64,000 bases of DNA, taken from the NCBI GenBank assembly GCA_024233305.1, contig JACKPV010000025.1, positions 186,001 to 250,000 on the forward strand, in the 5' to 3' direction. Positions 8,816 through 18,432 of the stretch are shown piece by piece (position 1 is the first letter of the stretch; every line of letters begins with the position of its first letter). The notes under the pieces were generated by a model that worked only from the letters and a program-made list of their open reading frames with translations, did no database searches and was not told the origin of the DNA. The stretch is from Verrucomicrobiales bacterium (GTDB lineage Bacteria; Verrucomicrobiota; Verrucomicrobiia; Limisphaerales; J093). Both the position numbers and the translations under genes were made by a program.

Positions 8816-10609
8816 ATGGCGCGCGTTATGAAAGCTGCACAGATGAAGAAACTCACCGCCGCTCTGGCAATCGGCCTGTCGGTGTCCGGAGCGGGCGCGG
8901 TCGGCGCGGACAGTCCGGCCGGCATGCCCGGTGTCCCCTGGCCTGCGACGGATGCCCTGAACCGGTCGCTGCCCTTGGAAGCCGCGACCGGCCCGCTGAA
9001 ACCGGACCGGTTCGTCGGCATCTTCTACTTCCTCTGGCACAACAACCGTGGCGGCCAAAGCCCGCATTGGAACGGCCCTTACGACATCAGCCGAATTCTC
9101 GCCAAGGACCCGGGCGCCTTGTCGAATCCGGACTCGCCCTACTGGGGCCCGATTGGCGCCTACCACTATTGGGGTGAACCACTCTACGGCTACTACCTGA
9201 GCACCGATCCGTGGGTGCTTCGCCGGCACGCCCAACTGCTAGCCGACGCCGGCATCGACACGCTGATCTTCGACACCACCAACGCCCTCACCTACCGCGA
9301 AGTCTACCTCGAACTCTGCCAGGTGTTCGCGGCCATCCGCGCCGAAGGAGGGCGCACCCCGCAGCTCAGTTTCATGGTCAACACGAAGGCGGGCGAGACC
9401 GCGGAACAGCTCTTTCGCGAGTTCTACGAACCCGGCCTCCATCCCGACCTCTGGTTCCGCTGGCAGGGCAAGCCCCTGCTCCTCTGCGACCCGGAGCAGG
9501 CATCCCCGCGACTGCGCGAGTTCTTCACCCTGCGCCGGGCCCATTGGCCGTTCACGATGGTCAACACCCCGTACGCCTGGCATTGGGAAGCCGCCTATCC
9601 CCAGCCCTACGGCTACACCGATGCCCCCGAGGTGCCCGAGCAGGTGAACGTCTCGGTGGCCCAGAACCTCCGCCGCAGCGACGGCAAGGTCACGAACATG
9701 AGTTCCGGCGAAGCGCGCGGCCGCAGCTTCCACGACGGTCGCTTCGATGCCGCCCCCGGCGCGGTCAACCACGGCTACAACTTCGAGGAACAATGGCAGC
9801 GCGCCTTCGAGCTCGATCCACCGTTCGTCATGGTCACCGGTTGGAACGAATGGATCGCCGGGCGTTGGGGCCAACCCGACGGACCGCTGGTGTTCGTCGA
9901 CCAGTTCGACCAGGAATGCAGTCGCGACATCGAACCCGTGAAGGGCAACCACGGTGACAATTACTACTGGCAACTCATCGCCAACGTGCGTCGCTTCAAG
10001 GGCGCCCCGGCCCTGCCGGTCGCCTCCCGGCCGACGACCATCGACCTTGCGCTCGGGTTCGACCAGTGGGCCGGCGTGCAGCCGGACTACCTGGATCACC
10101 AGGGCGAAACGGCGGTTCGGAACTACGACGGCGCCGCCGGACTGCACTACCTGAATCGAACCGGCCGCCACGACCTTCTCCTGGCCCGGGTGGCCCGCGA
10201 CCAGGACCGCGTTTACTTCCACCTGCGCACCCGGGAATCGCTCTCCGCAGACGGGCTCCCGCCGGGACTCGAGTTGTTCATCGACGCCGACGCCGACGCC
10301 GGCACCGGCTGGGAGGGGTACGAGTTCCGCGTGACGCGTTCCCCCGGCGCCGCCAGCGCGCGCCTGGAAAGCAACGCCGGCGGCTGGCACTGGCAGGCGG
10401 GATCACCAATCGCGTGCCGCGCCGCGGGGAATGACCTGCACCTGGCGGTTCCCCGAACGGCCCTCGGACTGCCGACCGGCGTCACGGCGTTGCAGATCGA
10501 CTTCAAGTGGATCGACAACGCGCAATCGCCCGGGAACATCATGGACGTTTACGTCAGCGGAGACGCCGCGCCGGAAGGCCGGTTTCGCTTCCGCTACCGG
10601 GCCGACTGA
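8816..10609 (+). CDS. GH71/GH99-like glycosidase with C-terminal CBM9-like domain
   Basis: Three in-frame ATGs (8816, 8828, 8843) can start this protein; all keep the signal peptide (KKLTAALAIGLSVSGAGAVG). Residues about 60-430 form a TIM-barrel-like glycosidase: RFVGIFYFLWHNN, PIGAYHYWGEPLYGYY, AGIDTLIFDTTNA, FMVTGWNEW and a late WGQPDGPLVFVDQFD. The GWNEW/aromatic pattern resembles the GH71/GH99-like group, which acts on alpha-linked glucan or mannan. The last 180 residues (DRVYFHLRTRES, ELFIDADADAGTGWEGYEF) look like a CBM9-type sugar-binding domain. It is secreted; substrate is not predictable. The gene ends two bases before the next start. Confidence 0.65.
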   Translation: MARVMKAAQMKKLTAALAIGLSVSGAGAVGADSPAGMPGVPWPATDALNRSLPLEAATGPLKPDRFVGIFYFLWHNNRGGQSPHWNGPYDISRILAKDPGALSNPDSPYWGPIGAYHYWGEPLYGYYLSTDPWVLRRHAQLLADAGIDTLIFDTTNALTYREVYLELCQVFAAIRAEGGRTPQLSFMVNTKAGETAEQLFREFYEPGLHPDLWFRWQGKPLLLCDPEQASPRLREFFTLRRAHWPFTMVNTPYAWHWEAAYPQPYGYTDAPEVPEQVNVSVAQNLRRSDGKVTNMSSGEARGRSFHDGRFDAAPGAVNHGYNFEEQWQRAFELDPPFVMVTGWNEWIAGRWGQPDGPLVFVDQFDQECSRDIEPVKGNHGDNYYWQLIANVRRFKGAPALPVASRPTTIDLALGFDQWAGVQPDYLDHQGETAVRNYDGAAGLHYLNRTGRHDLLLARVARDQDRVYFHLRTRESLSADGLPPGLELFIDADADAGTGWEGYEFRVTRSPGAASARLESNAGGWHWQAGSPIACRAAGNDLHLAVPRTALGLPTGVTALQIDFKWIDNAQSPGNIMDVYVSGDAAPEGRFRFRYRAD

Positions 10610-10611
10610 CC

Positions 10612-11001
10612 ATGGACCTGCTGCTGCACAACGAGGACCTGCGATCGCTGATCGAAACGGCGGTTGAGGGCAAGCTCCAGGTGAAAGCCGTCGAATGCGC
10701 GCCCGACCAAATCCGGGTGCGGGTGGCGCTGGGCATCCTGCCGGCCTCGGTCGAGTTCACGGACTTCCGGCTGGATGGGCACGAGTTCCACTTCCGCGTG
10801 GTGGGCGCTGTGGCAACGAAGCTGCTCGGCATGTTCCGCCACCGGGTCGAGCAAACCGGCGCCCGCGTGGACGGCGAGTGGATCCAGGTCCCCCTGCCCG
10901 ACGCCGTTCGCCAAGCCATGCGCGTGCGCGCCCTTTCGGTCGGCCTCGACGGCGTGCGCCTGCAAGGCGACCTGATGGACTTGTCCCATCTGGTTACGTG
11001 A
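10612..11001 (+). CDS. Conserved-looking hypothetical protein
   Basis: The ATG at 10612 lies two bases after the stop of the glycosidase, so the two are very likely translated from one mRNA. The 129-residue product is soluble, lacks a signal peptide and alternates strands and amphipathic helices (QIRVRVALGILPASVEFTDFRLDG; ATKLLGMFRHRVEQ). The layout recalls small lipid- or ligand-binding beta proteins, but no family is recognised. No function is proposed. Confidence 0.6.
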   Translation: MDLLLHNEDLRSLIETAVEGKLQVKAVECAPDQIRVRVALGILPASVEFTDFRLDGHEFHFRVVGAVATKLLGMFRHRVEQTGARVDGEWIQVPLPDAVRQAMRVRALSVGLDGVRLQGDLMDLSHLVT

Positions 11002-11233
11002 TCCCGCCGGTTCGCCGGCCCCTCCAACCCGAAGGCCCATTTCGCAGGCCGCCACTGCCGGGCGCGTCGTCTCCTCCCCGACCACCCCGATGCGCGGGTT
11101 CCCCTGCCCCCTCCGGTTCCTCCGGTCGCCCGGAACGCCGATCATCGCGCGCCCGGCAGCGGGGATGGACAAGCGTTCGCGAGGCGGGCAAGCTCGCGCG
11201 GAAATCGAGACACCACTACCAGCGTGTTGCCCC

Positions 11234-13285
11234 ATGACCGCCATCACCATTCCGCCTTCCCGGCGCGCACGACCGGCCATCCGTCACGCCCGCGGATTCC
11301 GACTGTCCGCGATGCTGACCACCTTGGCGTTGACGCGAGCCCTGGGCGCTGACGCGCTCCCGCCGGTGGGGCTCGCCTCCCCGGACGGGAGCATCCAGGT
11401 GACCATTCAACTCCCGCTGCCCGGTTCGGCCGCGGCGCCGACCTGGTCGGCTTCCTTTCTGGGCCAGCCCCGCTTCCGGGATTGCGTGTTGGGTCTGCGC
11501 ACCCGCGCGGACGGCGAGCTGTTGGCCGGAATCCAAGTGCGCGAGGTCCGGCGGCGTGCGGTTGACGAGCGGGTACGGGTCCTCTTTGGTCGCCAAGCCC
11601 ATGCGGACAACCGGTTTCAAGAAGCCCGGCTCGTCATGATCCCGGTGGGCGCGGTCTCGGTGGCGGTCGTTTTTCGGTGTTACAATGACGCGATCGCGTT
11701 CCGCTACGAACTGGGGTCGGCAACCGGGGGCAGGAAGGCAACCATCACCGACGAAACCACCGCGTTTCGGCCCGACGGGGAGCCGACGGCGCACGTCCAG
11801 TATCTCGAAAACCACCGGACCTCGCACGAGCACAACGTGGTAACCACCACCGGCGCGGCGATCCGGCGCGGCGCTCTGCTGGATCTGCCCCTCACCTTGC
11901 AGTGGTCGGACGGCGTTTATGCCGCGATCACCGAAGCCGCCCTGCGTCGGTATGCGGGGATGGCCTTGATGCGGGAGGCCGACGACTCGCTGCGTTGCCG
12001 GCTGACGCCGCGCGCGGACGGATCGAAGGTGGTGCGGCCCTTGCCGATGGAAACGCCCTGGCGGGTGGTGATGCTCGCCGACCGACCCGGCGCGCTGCTT
12101 GAGTCAGGGACGATCCATTGTCTCAACGAACCCTCCGTCATTGGTGACCCGGGCTGGATCCAGCCGGGCAAGATCACGTTCCCCTGGTGGAACGGGGACG
12201 TCTACGACGGCCAACGGGGCGAACCGATTCTCTCGGTGGCGATGGCCAAACGGTACATCGACTTCTGCGCCCGGACCGGGATTCCGACGCATTCAATGAC
12301 CTCGACGGAGGAGACCGTGACGCCCTGGTATGTGCAGTCCAAACCGGGCGTCGCTCCCGGGCCGGACACGGATGTCACGCGGCCGCGCGAGGGCTTCGAT
12401 CTCGCGGCCATCCGGGCGTATGCCGGGTCGCGACAGGTGCGGCTGTGGACCTGGGTGCACCACGGCGCGCTGCGCGGCCGGGTCGAGGAGGCCTTTGCCG
12501 CTTTCGAGCGGTTGGGTTGGCGCGGCCTGATGGTGGACTTCTTCGACCACGACGATCAGGCGACTGTCGAGTTCACCGAGGAGATCCTGGAAGCCGCCGC
12601 CCGCCACCACCTCATGATCCACTTTCATGGCATCTGGAAACCGACCGGGTTGGAGCGCACTTACCCCAATCTCATGAACCACGAGGGCGCCTTGAACCTG
12701 GAGTATCTGAAGTGGAGCGACGCCTGCCCGCCGGAGCACGACCTGATGATGGCCTTCACCCGCTTGATCGCGGGGCCGATGGACTATCACCTGGGGGGTT
12801 TTCGCGCGTTGCCCCGCGACGATTTCCAGCCCCGGAACGTCGCGCCAAATGTGCTGGGCACGCGTTGCCACATGCTCGCCATGTACGTCTGCTTCGACAA
12901 CCCGACGCCGATGGTCGCCGACTTTCCGACCGCCTACGAAGGCCAGCCCGGGTTCGATTTCGTGGTCGAAGTCCCGACCTGGTGGGATGACACGCGGGTG
13001 CTGGTGGGCGAAGTGGGACGCTTGCTGGTGACCGCACGCCGAAAGGGTACAGCGTGGTACCTGGGAGGCTTGTCAGCCGGCGCCCCCCGCAACGTGCAAC
13101 TGCCGCTGGGTTTCCTTGGGGCGGGTGGCTACGACGTGCGGCTCTGGCGGGACGCGGACGGTTCCGAGGGCGACCCGAACCGGTTGGCGGTGGAGGCGTT
13201 GAACGTGCGGTCGTCAGACTCCCTTCAATTGCGCCTGGCAACCGACGGGGGTTTTGTCGCCCGGTTGACCCCCGCCTCGCGATAG
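11234..13285 (+). CDS. Glycoside hydrolase family 97 enzyme
   Basis: The ATG at 11234 was chosen over an upstream in-frame codon because it directly precedes a signal peptide (FRLSAMLTTLALTRALGADA). The 683-residue protein has the three GH97 parts: an N-terminal beta-sandwich (LASPDGSIQVTIQLPL), a TIM barrel, and a C-terminal sheet. Diagnostic barrel motifs are GWRGLMVDFFDHDDQATVE, HHLMIHFHGIWKPTGLERTY, TYPNLMNHEGALNLEY and RLIAGPMDYHLGGF. GH97 members are calcium-dependent alpha-glucosidases (SusB) or alpha-galactosidases; the Asp in VDFFD is where retaining members carry their nucleophile, which leans towards a galactosidase-type enzyme, though not decisively. Periplasmic location is expected. 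Confidence 0.85.
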   Translation: MTAITIPPSRRARPAIRHARGFRLSAMLTTLALTRALGADALPPVGLASPDGSIQVTIQLPLPGSAAAPTWSASFLGQPRFRDCVLGLRTRADGELLAGIQVREVRRRAVDERVRVLFGRQAHADNRFQEARLVMIPVGAVSVAVVFRCYNDAIAFRYELGSATGGRKATITDETTAFRPDGEPTAHVQYLENHRTSHEHNVVTTTGAAIRRGALLDLPLTLQWSDGVYAAITEAALRRYAGMALMREADDSLRCRLTPRADGSKVVRPLPMETPWRVVMLADRPGALLESGTIHCLNEPSVIGDPGWIQPGKITFPWWNGDVYDGQRGEPILSVAMAKRYIDFCARTGIPTHSMTSTEETVTPWYVQSKPGVAPGPDTDVTRPREGFDLAAIRAYAGSRQVRLWTWVHHGALRGRVEEAFAAFERLGWRGLMVDFFDHDDQATVEFTEEILEAAARHHLMIHFHGIWKPTGLERTYPNLMNHEGALNLEYLKWSDACPPEHDLMMAFTRLIAGPMDYHLGGFRALPRDDFQPRNVAPNVLGTRCHMLAMYVCFDNPTPMVADFPTAYEGQPGFDFVVEVPTWWDDTRVLVGEVGRLLVTARRKGTAWYLGGLSAGAPRNVQLPLGFLGAGGYDVRLWRDADGSEGDPNRLAVEALNVRSSDSLQLRLATDGGFVARLTPASR

Positions 13286-13338
13286 CGGTTTCCGCCAGCC
13301 CCCTGGCCTCCCGCCTGGCGCCCGTCGGCGGATGGGTT

Positions 13339-16300
13339 CTACTCGATCCGGCGCAGCAACCGGACGGGCCCCAGGAGTCCGGAAGGCATCAACGGGCTCT
13401 CGGCGGTCAGTTTGCGGATGTTGGTCCGGGTGCGGCGCTGTTCCACGGGCAGCGAAGCGTCGCCGATGATGCGGTTGGGCCAGAAGTTGACGATGTCGAT
13501 TTCGAGCCGGTTCGGGCCCGGACGGAGGGCATCGTCAAGCCTCACCCGGAACGGCGGCGTCCAGAGGATTCCCAACTCGCGACCGTTCAGGCGGACTTCG
13601 GCCAGTTCGCGCAGTTCGCCCAGGTCGAGCCAGACTTCAGCGCTCGGATGCCCGGAAGCAACCGCACCGCCGGCCGGCCAGTCGAAGGACCGTTCGTAGC
13701 GCGCCGTTCCGGAGTAGAAACGGATTCCCGGTTCCGGACGCGTCGTCCAGTCCACCAATTGCGGGAACCCGACCGTCGCCGGGCCGCCCCAGTCCGGGTC
13801 GAAGTGCACGGTCCACGCGCCTTCCAACGTCGCCATGGACTCGAAGCGATCCCGGTTGTCCGTGCCAACCGATGCCGGTCCGGCAGACGGCGACCGGAAC
13901 ACCACAAACCAGGAACCGCAAGGATCGAAGTGGAGCGGCATCTCGGTGCGCCCGTCCCGCTGAGTGAAGGCCCGCGCCGGTCGACGTTCGCCGGTCACGG
14001 GGTTCCACAACTCCGGCGTCCGGCCCGTGGCCCGAAAGACGCCGACGAAGTCCTCGCTGCGATTGGTGCGGCAGGCCACAAAGTAGAGATCAACGTCATC
14101 AACCCGACGATGCAGGTAGTCCAGCGGCGTGTCCGAGGGCGGGGTGCTCGTCGAGCGAAACTCGAAGTCCGGCCGCACGCCCCGGGCCTGCAAGACCTCC
14201 CGAACCGGATGGCCGGCGATGATCCGCCCCGCGGTCGGGCCGGTCTCCGGGCTGGCAGCGGCCCAAAGCTCGTCCGCGAGCCGCCGCACCTCGGCATCGC
14301 GCGCCGGATGATCCTGCAGGCTGGCGGCGCGTTCCGGGCGCGGACCGATGACGGTTGCGCCATCGGCAACGAGGGTTTGGAGCTTGCGCAACACCGGCCG
14401 CGAAATCGCTTTCTGGTCCGGCAGCACCAACGCCCGATAGGCCATGCCATCCGGCAGCGTCAACCGTCCGTCCACCACGGTCATCCGGTCGCAAATCACC
14501 CCGGCGGTCACCACGTCGTAATCGTAGCCGGGCAGGATGCCGGCCGGATCGGAACGCTTGAGCTGGCTGAAGTTCGGGACATGATTTCCGTAGTAGTACG
14601 CCACATCGGCGACGAAACGCCCCTGCTGCAGCATCCACTGACAGCGGTTGACGTAATCGAAGAACGGCTTCGATCGGGACCACCACGTGACGTTCGGGTT
14701 CAGGTGCGTGCCCGCGAAGTATTGCTGTCCCGGCAGGCCCATCGCTTGCGGTGAGCAGACGAAGGCGTGCCAGACGAGCAGGTTCAGTCCTTCGCCACAC
14801 GCCTTGTCAAACGCCGGTTTGAGGTTGTCCCAGAGCGTCTCCTGCCAGTGGGGACCGATGGTGGTGAAACCCTCGGCCAGCACGAGGCGATGGCCGTAGG
14901 TGTGGGCCGCCGAGGCGGGTTGTTTCACGAAGAAACGATTGGCATCGCCGACGCGGTGTTCCCAGGACCACGCCCAGAATTCACTCATCGGGGCGTCGTT
15001 GAAGCCGAGGCATTCCTGCGCGTCGATGGGCACCGCGTGCGGGCCGCCGGATTCGGGATGGATCAGCAAACCGTGGCGGTGCGCGTTTTCCTTGAACAAC
15101 CGGTAGTGGTGGTCGATGGCCAGGTCGCCCAACGTGCGGCGCAGGTCGTGCAGGAAGCGGTTGCTCACCTCGCGGCTCCCGACCAACCGGCCCGCAATGA
15201 CCGGCAGGAACGGCGCCAGATCATACCCGCGCCGGCGGCGGAACTCCTCGCGCAGGGTGGGCGTCCAGTTGGCCACCTCGACCTCCCAGCTGTCGGTGTG
15301 CAGGTACTTCAGCACCCGCCCCGCCAGCGGACCGGCATCAGCGATCAGCGGTTCAACCACCGCCTCCCAATAGCGCTGAAACGCCCCCGCATCGAATGGG
15401 TCCAGGGCGTAGCCATCCCAGCCTTCGCTGCACGTCGACACCCGGCAATGATCGTTGAGGGTGCACCCCAGACGCAGCACCTCCCAACGGCCGGCGGGTG
15501 GCGTCCAATCCAGCGTCCCGTCCGCCCGCAGCCGCCCGCTCAAATCAACCACGTCGGCGGCCCGCACATCTGCTTCGTCCGGCCGCGACGGCCATTCCTC
15601 GAGCAACGGCGTCGTGTCGGGCGCCGAGAAGTGCAGGGCGCGGTGCATGGCCTTCTGTTCCCAGTTCAACAATCCGCGGCGGGGCGGAACAGGCCATTCG
15701 CCCGCCGGCCCCGCCAGCGTCAGACCGGCCACCTGGACGTTTCGCGGGGCGTCCGGGAAACGCGGGTCATGGGCGCTGCGAAAAAGCACGCGAAAGACCT
15801 TCGCCCGGACCACGGGAAACCGAACCGTCACCGTTGCCGCCCGCTCGACCGTGAAGGTCGCCGTCGACTTCCATTCCCCATCCCCCAGGCGCACCCGGAG
15901 TTCGGCGTCCTTCGGACCATAGTCGGGCCGCGGACTCAAGATCAGCCGGTCCACCGCGAGCGGCGTGGGGAACGAATACTCGATCCATTGCGGCCGTTCC
16001 GGCGTCGGTCCGCCCCCCGGTTCGGCGCCGGCGGAGACCCAGAACGTCTCGGGCCGCCCGTCGGCGACAGACTCCGCCGGATGGTCCGGCTGGGCCGAAC
16101 TGCTCCGAATCGTGGCGGGGTTCGCCTCCGCGGGACCGCCGGTCTGCAAAGGATACGCCAGCACGAACAGATCGCGGTAATAGCCATCCCGGCCGCGCGG
16201 GGGCTCGACCTTCAGCGGCGTGACGGTCGGGGAATCGACGGTGAGCCGTGTCCAGACCAGCTTCTTGGGCGCATCGTCCGGGGTGACCATCGGCCCGCCG

Positions 16301-16695
16301 AGGTTCCAGCCACTCTGGATGTTGAGACTCATTTCGAGGCCCAACCGGTCGGCCTCGGCGAGTGCGTGCCGGTAGAGCGCCCGCCATTCCGGAGAAAAAA
16401 ACGTCGGGCCGTGCGGCGCCCGTTCGTTGCCCCGCTGCTCGGAGCCGTCGGCATCACAAATCAACGCGCCGCCGAAGCCCTGCGCCCTCATCGCTTCGAG
16501 ATCGCGGGTGATCGAGGCGCGCGTGACGTTGCCGTTCAGCCACCACCAATAGGCCCGCAACCGGGCTTCCACGGGCGGATCCTCCCAGCCGGCCTCCAGT
16601 GCGGAAGGAGCGGTGAAGGCACGAAAGGGTTGGGACAGACAGGCGGCGGCCAGCAGCCCCACCAGGGAGGCCGGACGGACAAGGTGGCGGTGCAT
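13339..16695 (-). CDS. GH106-type alpha-L-rhamnosidase
   Basis: The start at 16695 gives MHRHLVRPASLVGLLAAACL, a good signal peptide; upstream in-frame codons run into the repeat at 16854. The mature 1118-residue protein follows the GH106 layout. Near the N-terminus are AYWWWLNGNVTRASITRDLE and GFGGALICDADGSEQ, then SLNIQSGWNLGGPMV. The barrel region has EEFRRRRGYDLAPFLPVI, HPESGGPHAVPIDAQECLG and VLAEGFTTIGPHWQETLWD. The C-terminus is a galactose-binding-like sandwich (WLDLGELRELAEVRLNGREL, NRLEIDIVNFWPNRIIG). GH106 enzymes remove alpha-L-rhamnose from rhamnogalacturonan and related glycans. It faces GH97 tail to tail with a 53-bp gap. Confidence 0.85.
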   Translation of the reverse strand: MHRHLVRPASLVGLLAAACLSQPFRAFTAPSALEAGWEDPPVEARLRAYWWWLNGNVTRASITRDLEAMRAQGFGGALICDADGSEQRGNERAPHGPTFFSPEWRALYRHALAEADRLGLEMSLNIQSGWNLGGPMVTPDDAPKKLVWTRLTVDSPTVTPLKVEPPRGRDGYYRDLFVLAYPLQTGGPAEANPATIRSSSAQPDHPAESVADGRPETFWVSAGAEPGGGPTPERPQWIEYSFPTPLAVDRLILSPRPDYGPKDAELRVRLGDGEWKSTATFTVERAATVTVRFPVVRAKVFRVLFRSAHDPRFPDAPRNVQVAGLTLAGPAGEWPVPPRRGLLNWEQKAMHRALHFSAPDTTPLLEEWPSRPDEADVRAADVVDLSGRLRADGTLDWTPPAGRWEVLRLGCTLNDHCRVSTCSEGWDGYALDPFDAGAFQRYWEAVVEPLIADAGPLAGRVLKYLHTDSWEVEVANWTPTLREEFRRRRGYDLAPFLPVIAGRLVGSREVSNRFLHDLRRTLGDLAIDHHYRLFKENAHRHGLLIHPESGGPHAVPIDAQECLGFNDAPMSEFWAWSWEHRVGDANRFFVKQPASAAHTYGHRLVLAEGFTTIGPHWQETLWDNLKPAFDKACGEGLNLLVWHAFVCSPQAMGLPGQQYFAGTHLNPNVTWWSRSKPFFDYVNRCQWMLQQGRFVADVAYYYGNHVPNFSQLKRSDPAGILPGYDYDVVTAGVICDRMTVVDGRLTLPDGMAYRALVLPDQKAISRPVLRKLQTLVADGATVIGPRPERAASLQDHPARDAEVRRLADELWAAASPETGPTAGRIIAGHPVREVLQARGVRPDFEFRSTSTPPSDTPLDYLHRRVDDVDLYFVACRTNRSEDFVGVFRATGRTPELWNPVTGERRPARAFTQRDGRTEMPLHFDPCGSWFVVFRSPSAGPASVGTDNRDRFESMATLEGAWTVHFDPDWGGPATVGFPQLVDWTTRPEPGIRFYSGTARYERSFDWPAGGAVASGHPSAEVWLDLGELRELAEVRLNGRELGILWTPPFRVRLDDALRPGPNRLEIDIVNFWPNRIIGDASLPVEQRRTRTNIRKLTAESPLMPSGLLGPVRLLRRIE

Positions 16696-16853
16696 GGGGC
16701 CATCACGCGCGATCAACGCCGGCTTGTCGAGGTTTTCGCGGCCCCGGTTCACCAGGCCGCTGCGCTTCCCGGTCCGCCGGAAGCGAGGCCACCAGGATAT
16801 TGTCAGGACGGACCCGTCCACGAAACGCAGGTGGTCCGGACCGCAGGCACGCC

Positions 16854-17054
16854 TCAGCCGTAACCATGCAGTTGGATTCACCACGGATGGGCGCGGATGG
16901 GCACGGATATTGAGGGAAACCAGAATCGCTCGCCCTGGGTTCGGGCTCACCATTTAGTGAGGCTTCCCGCCCTCTCCGCCAAAGCAGCAGCGCCGCACGC
17001 CATCCGTGGCATCCGTGCCCATCCGCGGTCCGTTGACTGAATTGATACGGCTCA
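16854..17054. mobile_element. MITE-like element family 2 (195-bp core), TCA/TCA flanks
   Basis: The core is 16857-17051, flanked by TCA on each side. The left end is GCCGTAACCATGCAGTTGG and the right end, in reverse, GCCGTATCAATTCAGTCAA. Inside each end lies an inverted GGATGGGC.CGGAT motif (CACGGATGGGCGCGGATGG near the left; ATCCGTGCCCATCCGCGG near the right). It shares terminal sequence and flank rule with family 1 but not the GCCGACGTG interior. It lies in the upstream region of the GH106 gene. Confidence 0.7.
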
Positions 17055-17278
17055 GGCCGGGCGTCACCCGATAGCGGACGGCTACCGGATGTCGCGGGGG
17101 GACGACCACCGCGCCGGCGGCTTCCTCGATCCCGGCTTCCAAACCCGCCGTCCGCCGTTACACTGCCCATCGAAAAGACGCTCCGCTCCGCCGGCGTGCG
17201 TTCATTGGAGATTTCCCTCCGAACGCGGTCGATGTCGACGCGGCGCGAGCGGGCGCGCGAACCAACATCCTTCATGCC
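17055..17278. other. Non-coding upstream region of the isomerase-like gene
   Basis: Between the family-2 element and the ATG at 17279 I see no gene. The stretch is GC-rich and probably holds the promoter of the downstream gene, but no convincing -35/-10 pair was found. Confidence 0.3.
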
Positions 17279-18205
17279 ATGCCAACGAACCGCCGCCAAT
17301 TCCTGGGTCGGGTTGCCGCTCTGACACCCCTGACCTCCGTTCTCGCCCGGACCCAAGCCCCCGGGCCGCTTCACCTCTCTTGCAACGAATACACCTGGTC
17401 AGTCTATTTTGGCCGGGACAACCGCCGGTTCGGCGAACATCTCGACACCGATCTTGCCGAAGTGGCGGCCAGCGGTCTCGACGGCTTTGAACCCTCGGGC
17501 GCCTCGGTCGAGCAGATTACCCGCATGGGCCGGAACCTCGACGACCGAAAGCTGGAGATGCGGTCGCTCTATGTGAACAGCGAGTTGCACGATCCGGTCA
17601 GGGCGGAAGAGAGCATTCGTGCCGTTCTTCGCATCGCCGGGGCGGCGAAGGCCCTCGGGACGCGGATCGTGGTGACGAATCCGAGCCCGTTGCGTTGGGG
17701 CGGACCGGAGAACAAGAGCGACCAGCAACTCGAAGTCCAGGCCCGCAACCTGAACACCCTCGGAAGGGAACTCGCCGCGTTGGGCCTGAAGCTCGCCTAC
17801 CACAACCACGACATCGAACTCCGAGCGGCCGCGCGCGAGTTCCACCACATGATGCTCGGCACCGATCCCGACCACGTTCATTTGTGCCTCGATGCCCATT
17901 GGGTCTACCGCGGCGCAGGCAACTCGGCGGTGGCGCTCTTCGACATCGTCAGGCTCTACGCCGCGCGCATCGTCGAACTTCACGTCCGCCAGTCGCAGGA
18001 CGGGGTTTGGACCGAGATCTTCAGTCCCCGCGGTGACGTGGATTACCCGCGACTTGTGGCCGACCTCGTGGACCGCAATGTCCGCCCGCTGGTCGTGCTG
18101 GAGCAGGCGATTGAAAGCGGCTCTCCCAAAACGCTCAACGCCCTGGAAGCTCACCGGCGAAGCGTCGCCGAGGCCCGCAAGGTCTTCGCCCCGCTCGCCG
18201 GCTGA
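17279..18205 (+). CDS. Sugar phosphate isomerase/epimerase-like TIM-barrel protein, exported
   Basis: A 308-residue protein of the xylose-isomerase-like TIM-barrel family. The N-terminus NRRQFLGRVAALTPL resembles a Tat-type signal (RRQFLG), which is common for members of this family in this phylum. The barrel carries CNEYTWSVYFG, GLDGFEPSG, GTRIVVTNPSP, AYHNHDIEL, HLCLDAHWVYRGAG and ARIVELHVRQS; the HNHD and DAHW segments supply typical metal ligands. Family members isomerise or epimerise sugars or cyclitols. The stop codon TGA (18203-18205) is also the left flanking triplet of mobile element copy B. It stands alone on this strand, so its pathway is not clear. Confidence 0.75.
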   Translation: MPTNRRQFLGRVAALTPLTSVLARTQAPGPLHLSCNEYTWSVYFGRDNRRFGEHLDTDLAEVAASGLDGFEPSGASVEQITRMGRNLDDRKLEMRSLYVNSELHDPVRAEESIRAVLRIAGAAKALGTRIVVTNPSPLRWGGPENKSDQQLEVQARNLNTLGRELAALGLKLAYHNHDIELRAAAREFHHMMLGTDPDHVHLCLDAHWVYRGAGNSAVALFDIVRLYAARIVELHVRQSQDGVWTEIFSPRGDVDYPRLVADLVDRNVRPLVVLEQAIESGSPKTLNALEAHRRSVAEARKVFAPLAG

Positions 18206-18402
18206 GCCGTAACGATTCAACCCGCGGTAGCCGCCGACGTGTAGTCGGCGCTGAAATCCAAAGGCTTACGCGGTCTCGCCGGTTCCGTCTGGCAGTCACG
18301 TTTTGGTGAATCGTCGCGCCCGGCGGACGGCAGCCCTATCCCAGCTGAAGCATGCGCCGACTGCACGTCGGCGGCTACGCACTACTGAATGGTGACGGCT
18401 GA
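18203..18402 (-). mobile_element. MITE-like element family 1, copy B (194-bp core)
   Basis: The core is 18206-18399 with TGA on both sides; the left TGA is the stop codon of the isomerase-like gene. It is in reverse orientation relative to copy A (TCACGTTTTGGTGAATCG in the middle). Both ends carry the GCCGACGTG.AGTCGGC palindrome. Such hairpins could end transcripts from the upstream gene. Confidence 0.8.
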
Positions 18403-18432
18403 GGAGGTCGGGCTGCCTCACGGCTCCGGGGT

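Noticed and set aside
13054..14754. Plus-strand 566-codon frame overlapping the GH97 end and GH106
   Set aside because: It overlaps two well-supported genes and has no recognisable domain.
16696..16953. N-terminal extension of the GH106 gene into the family-2 element
   Set aside because: The signal peptide starts at 16695; the upstream codons come from a mobile element and non-coding DNA.
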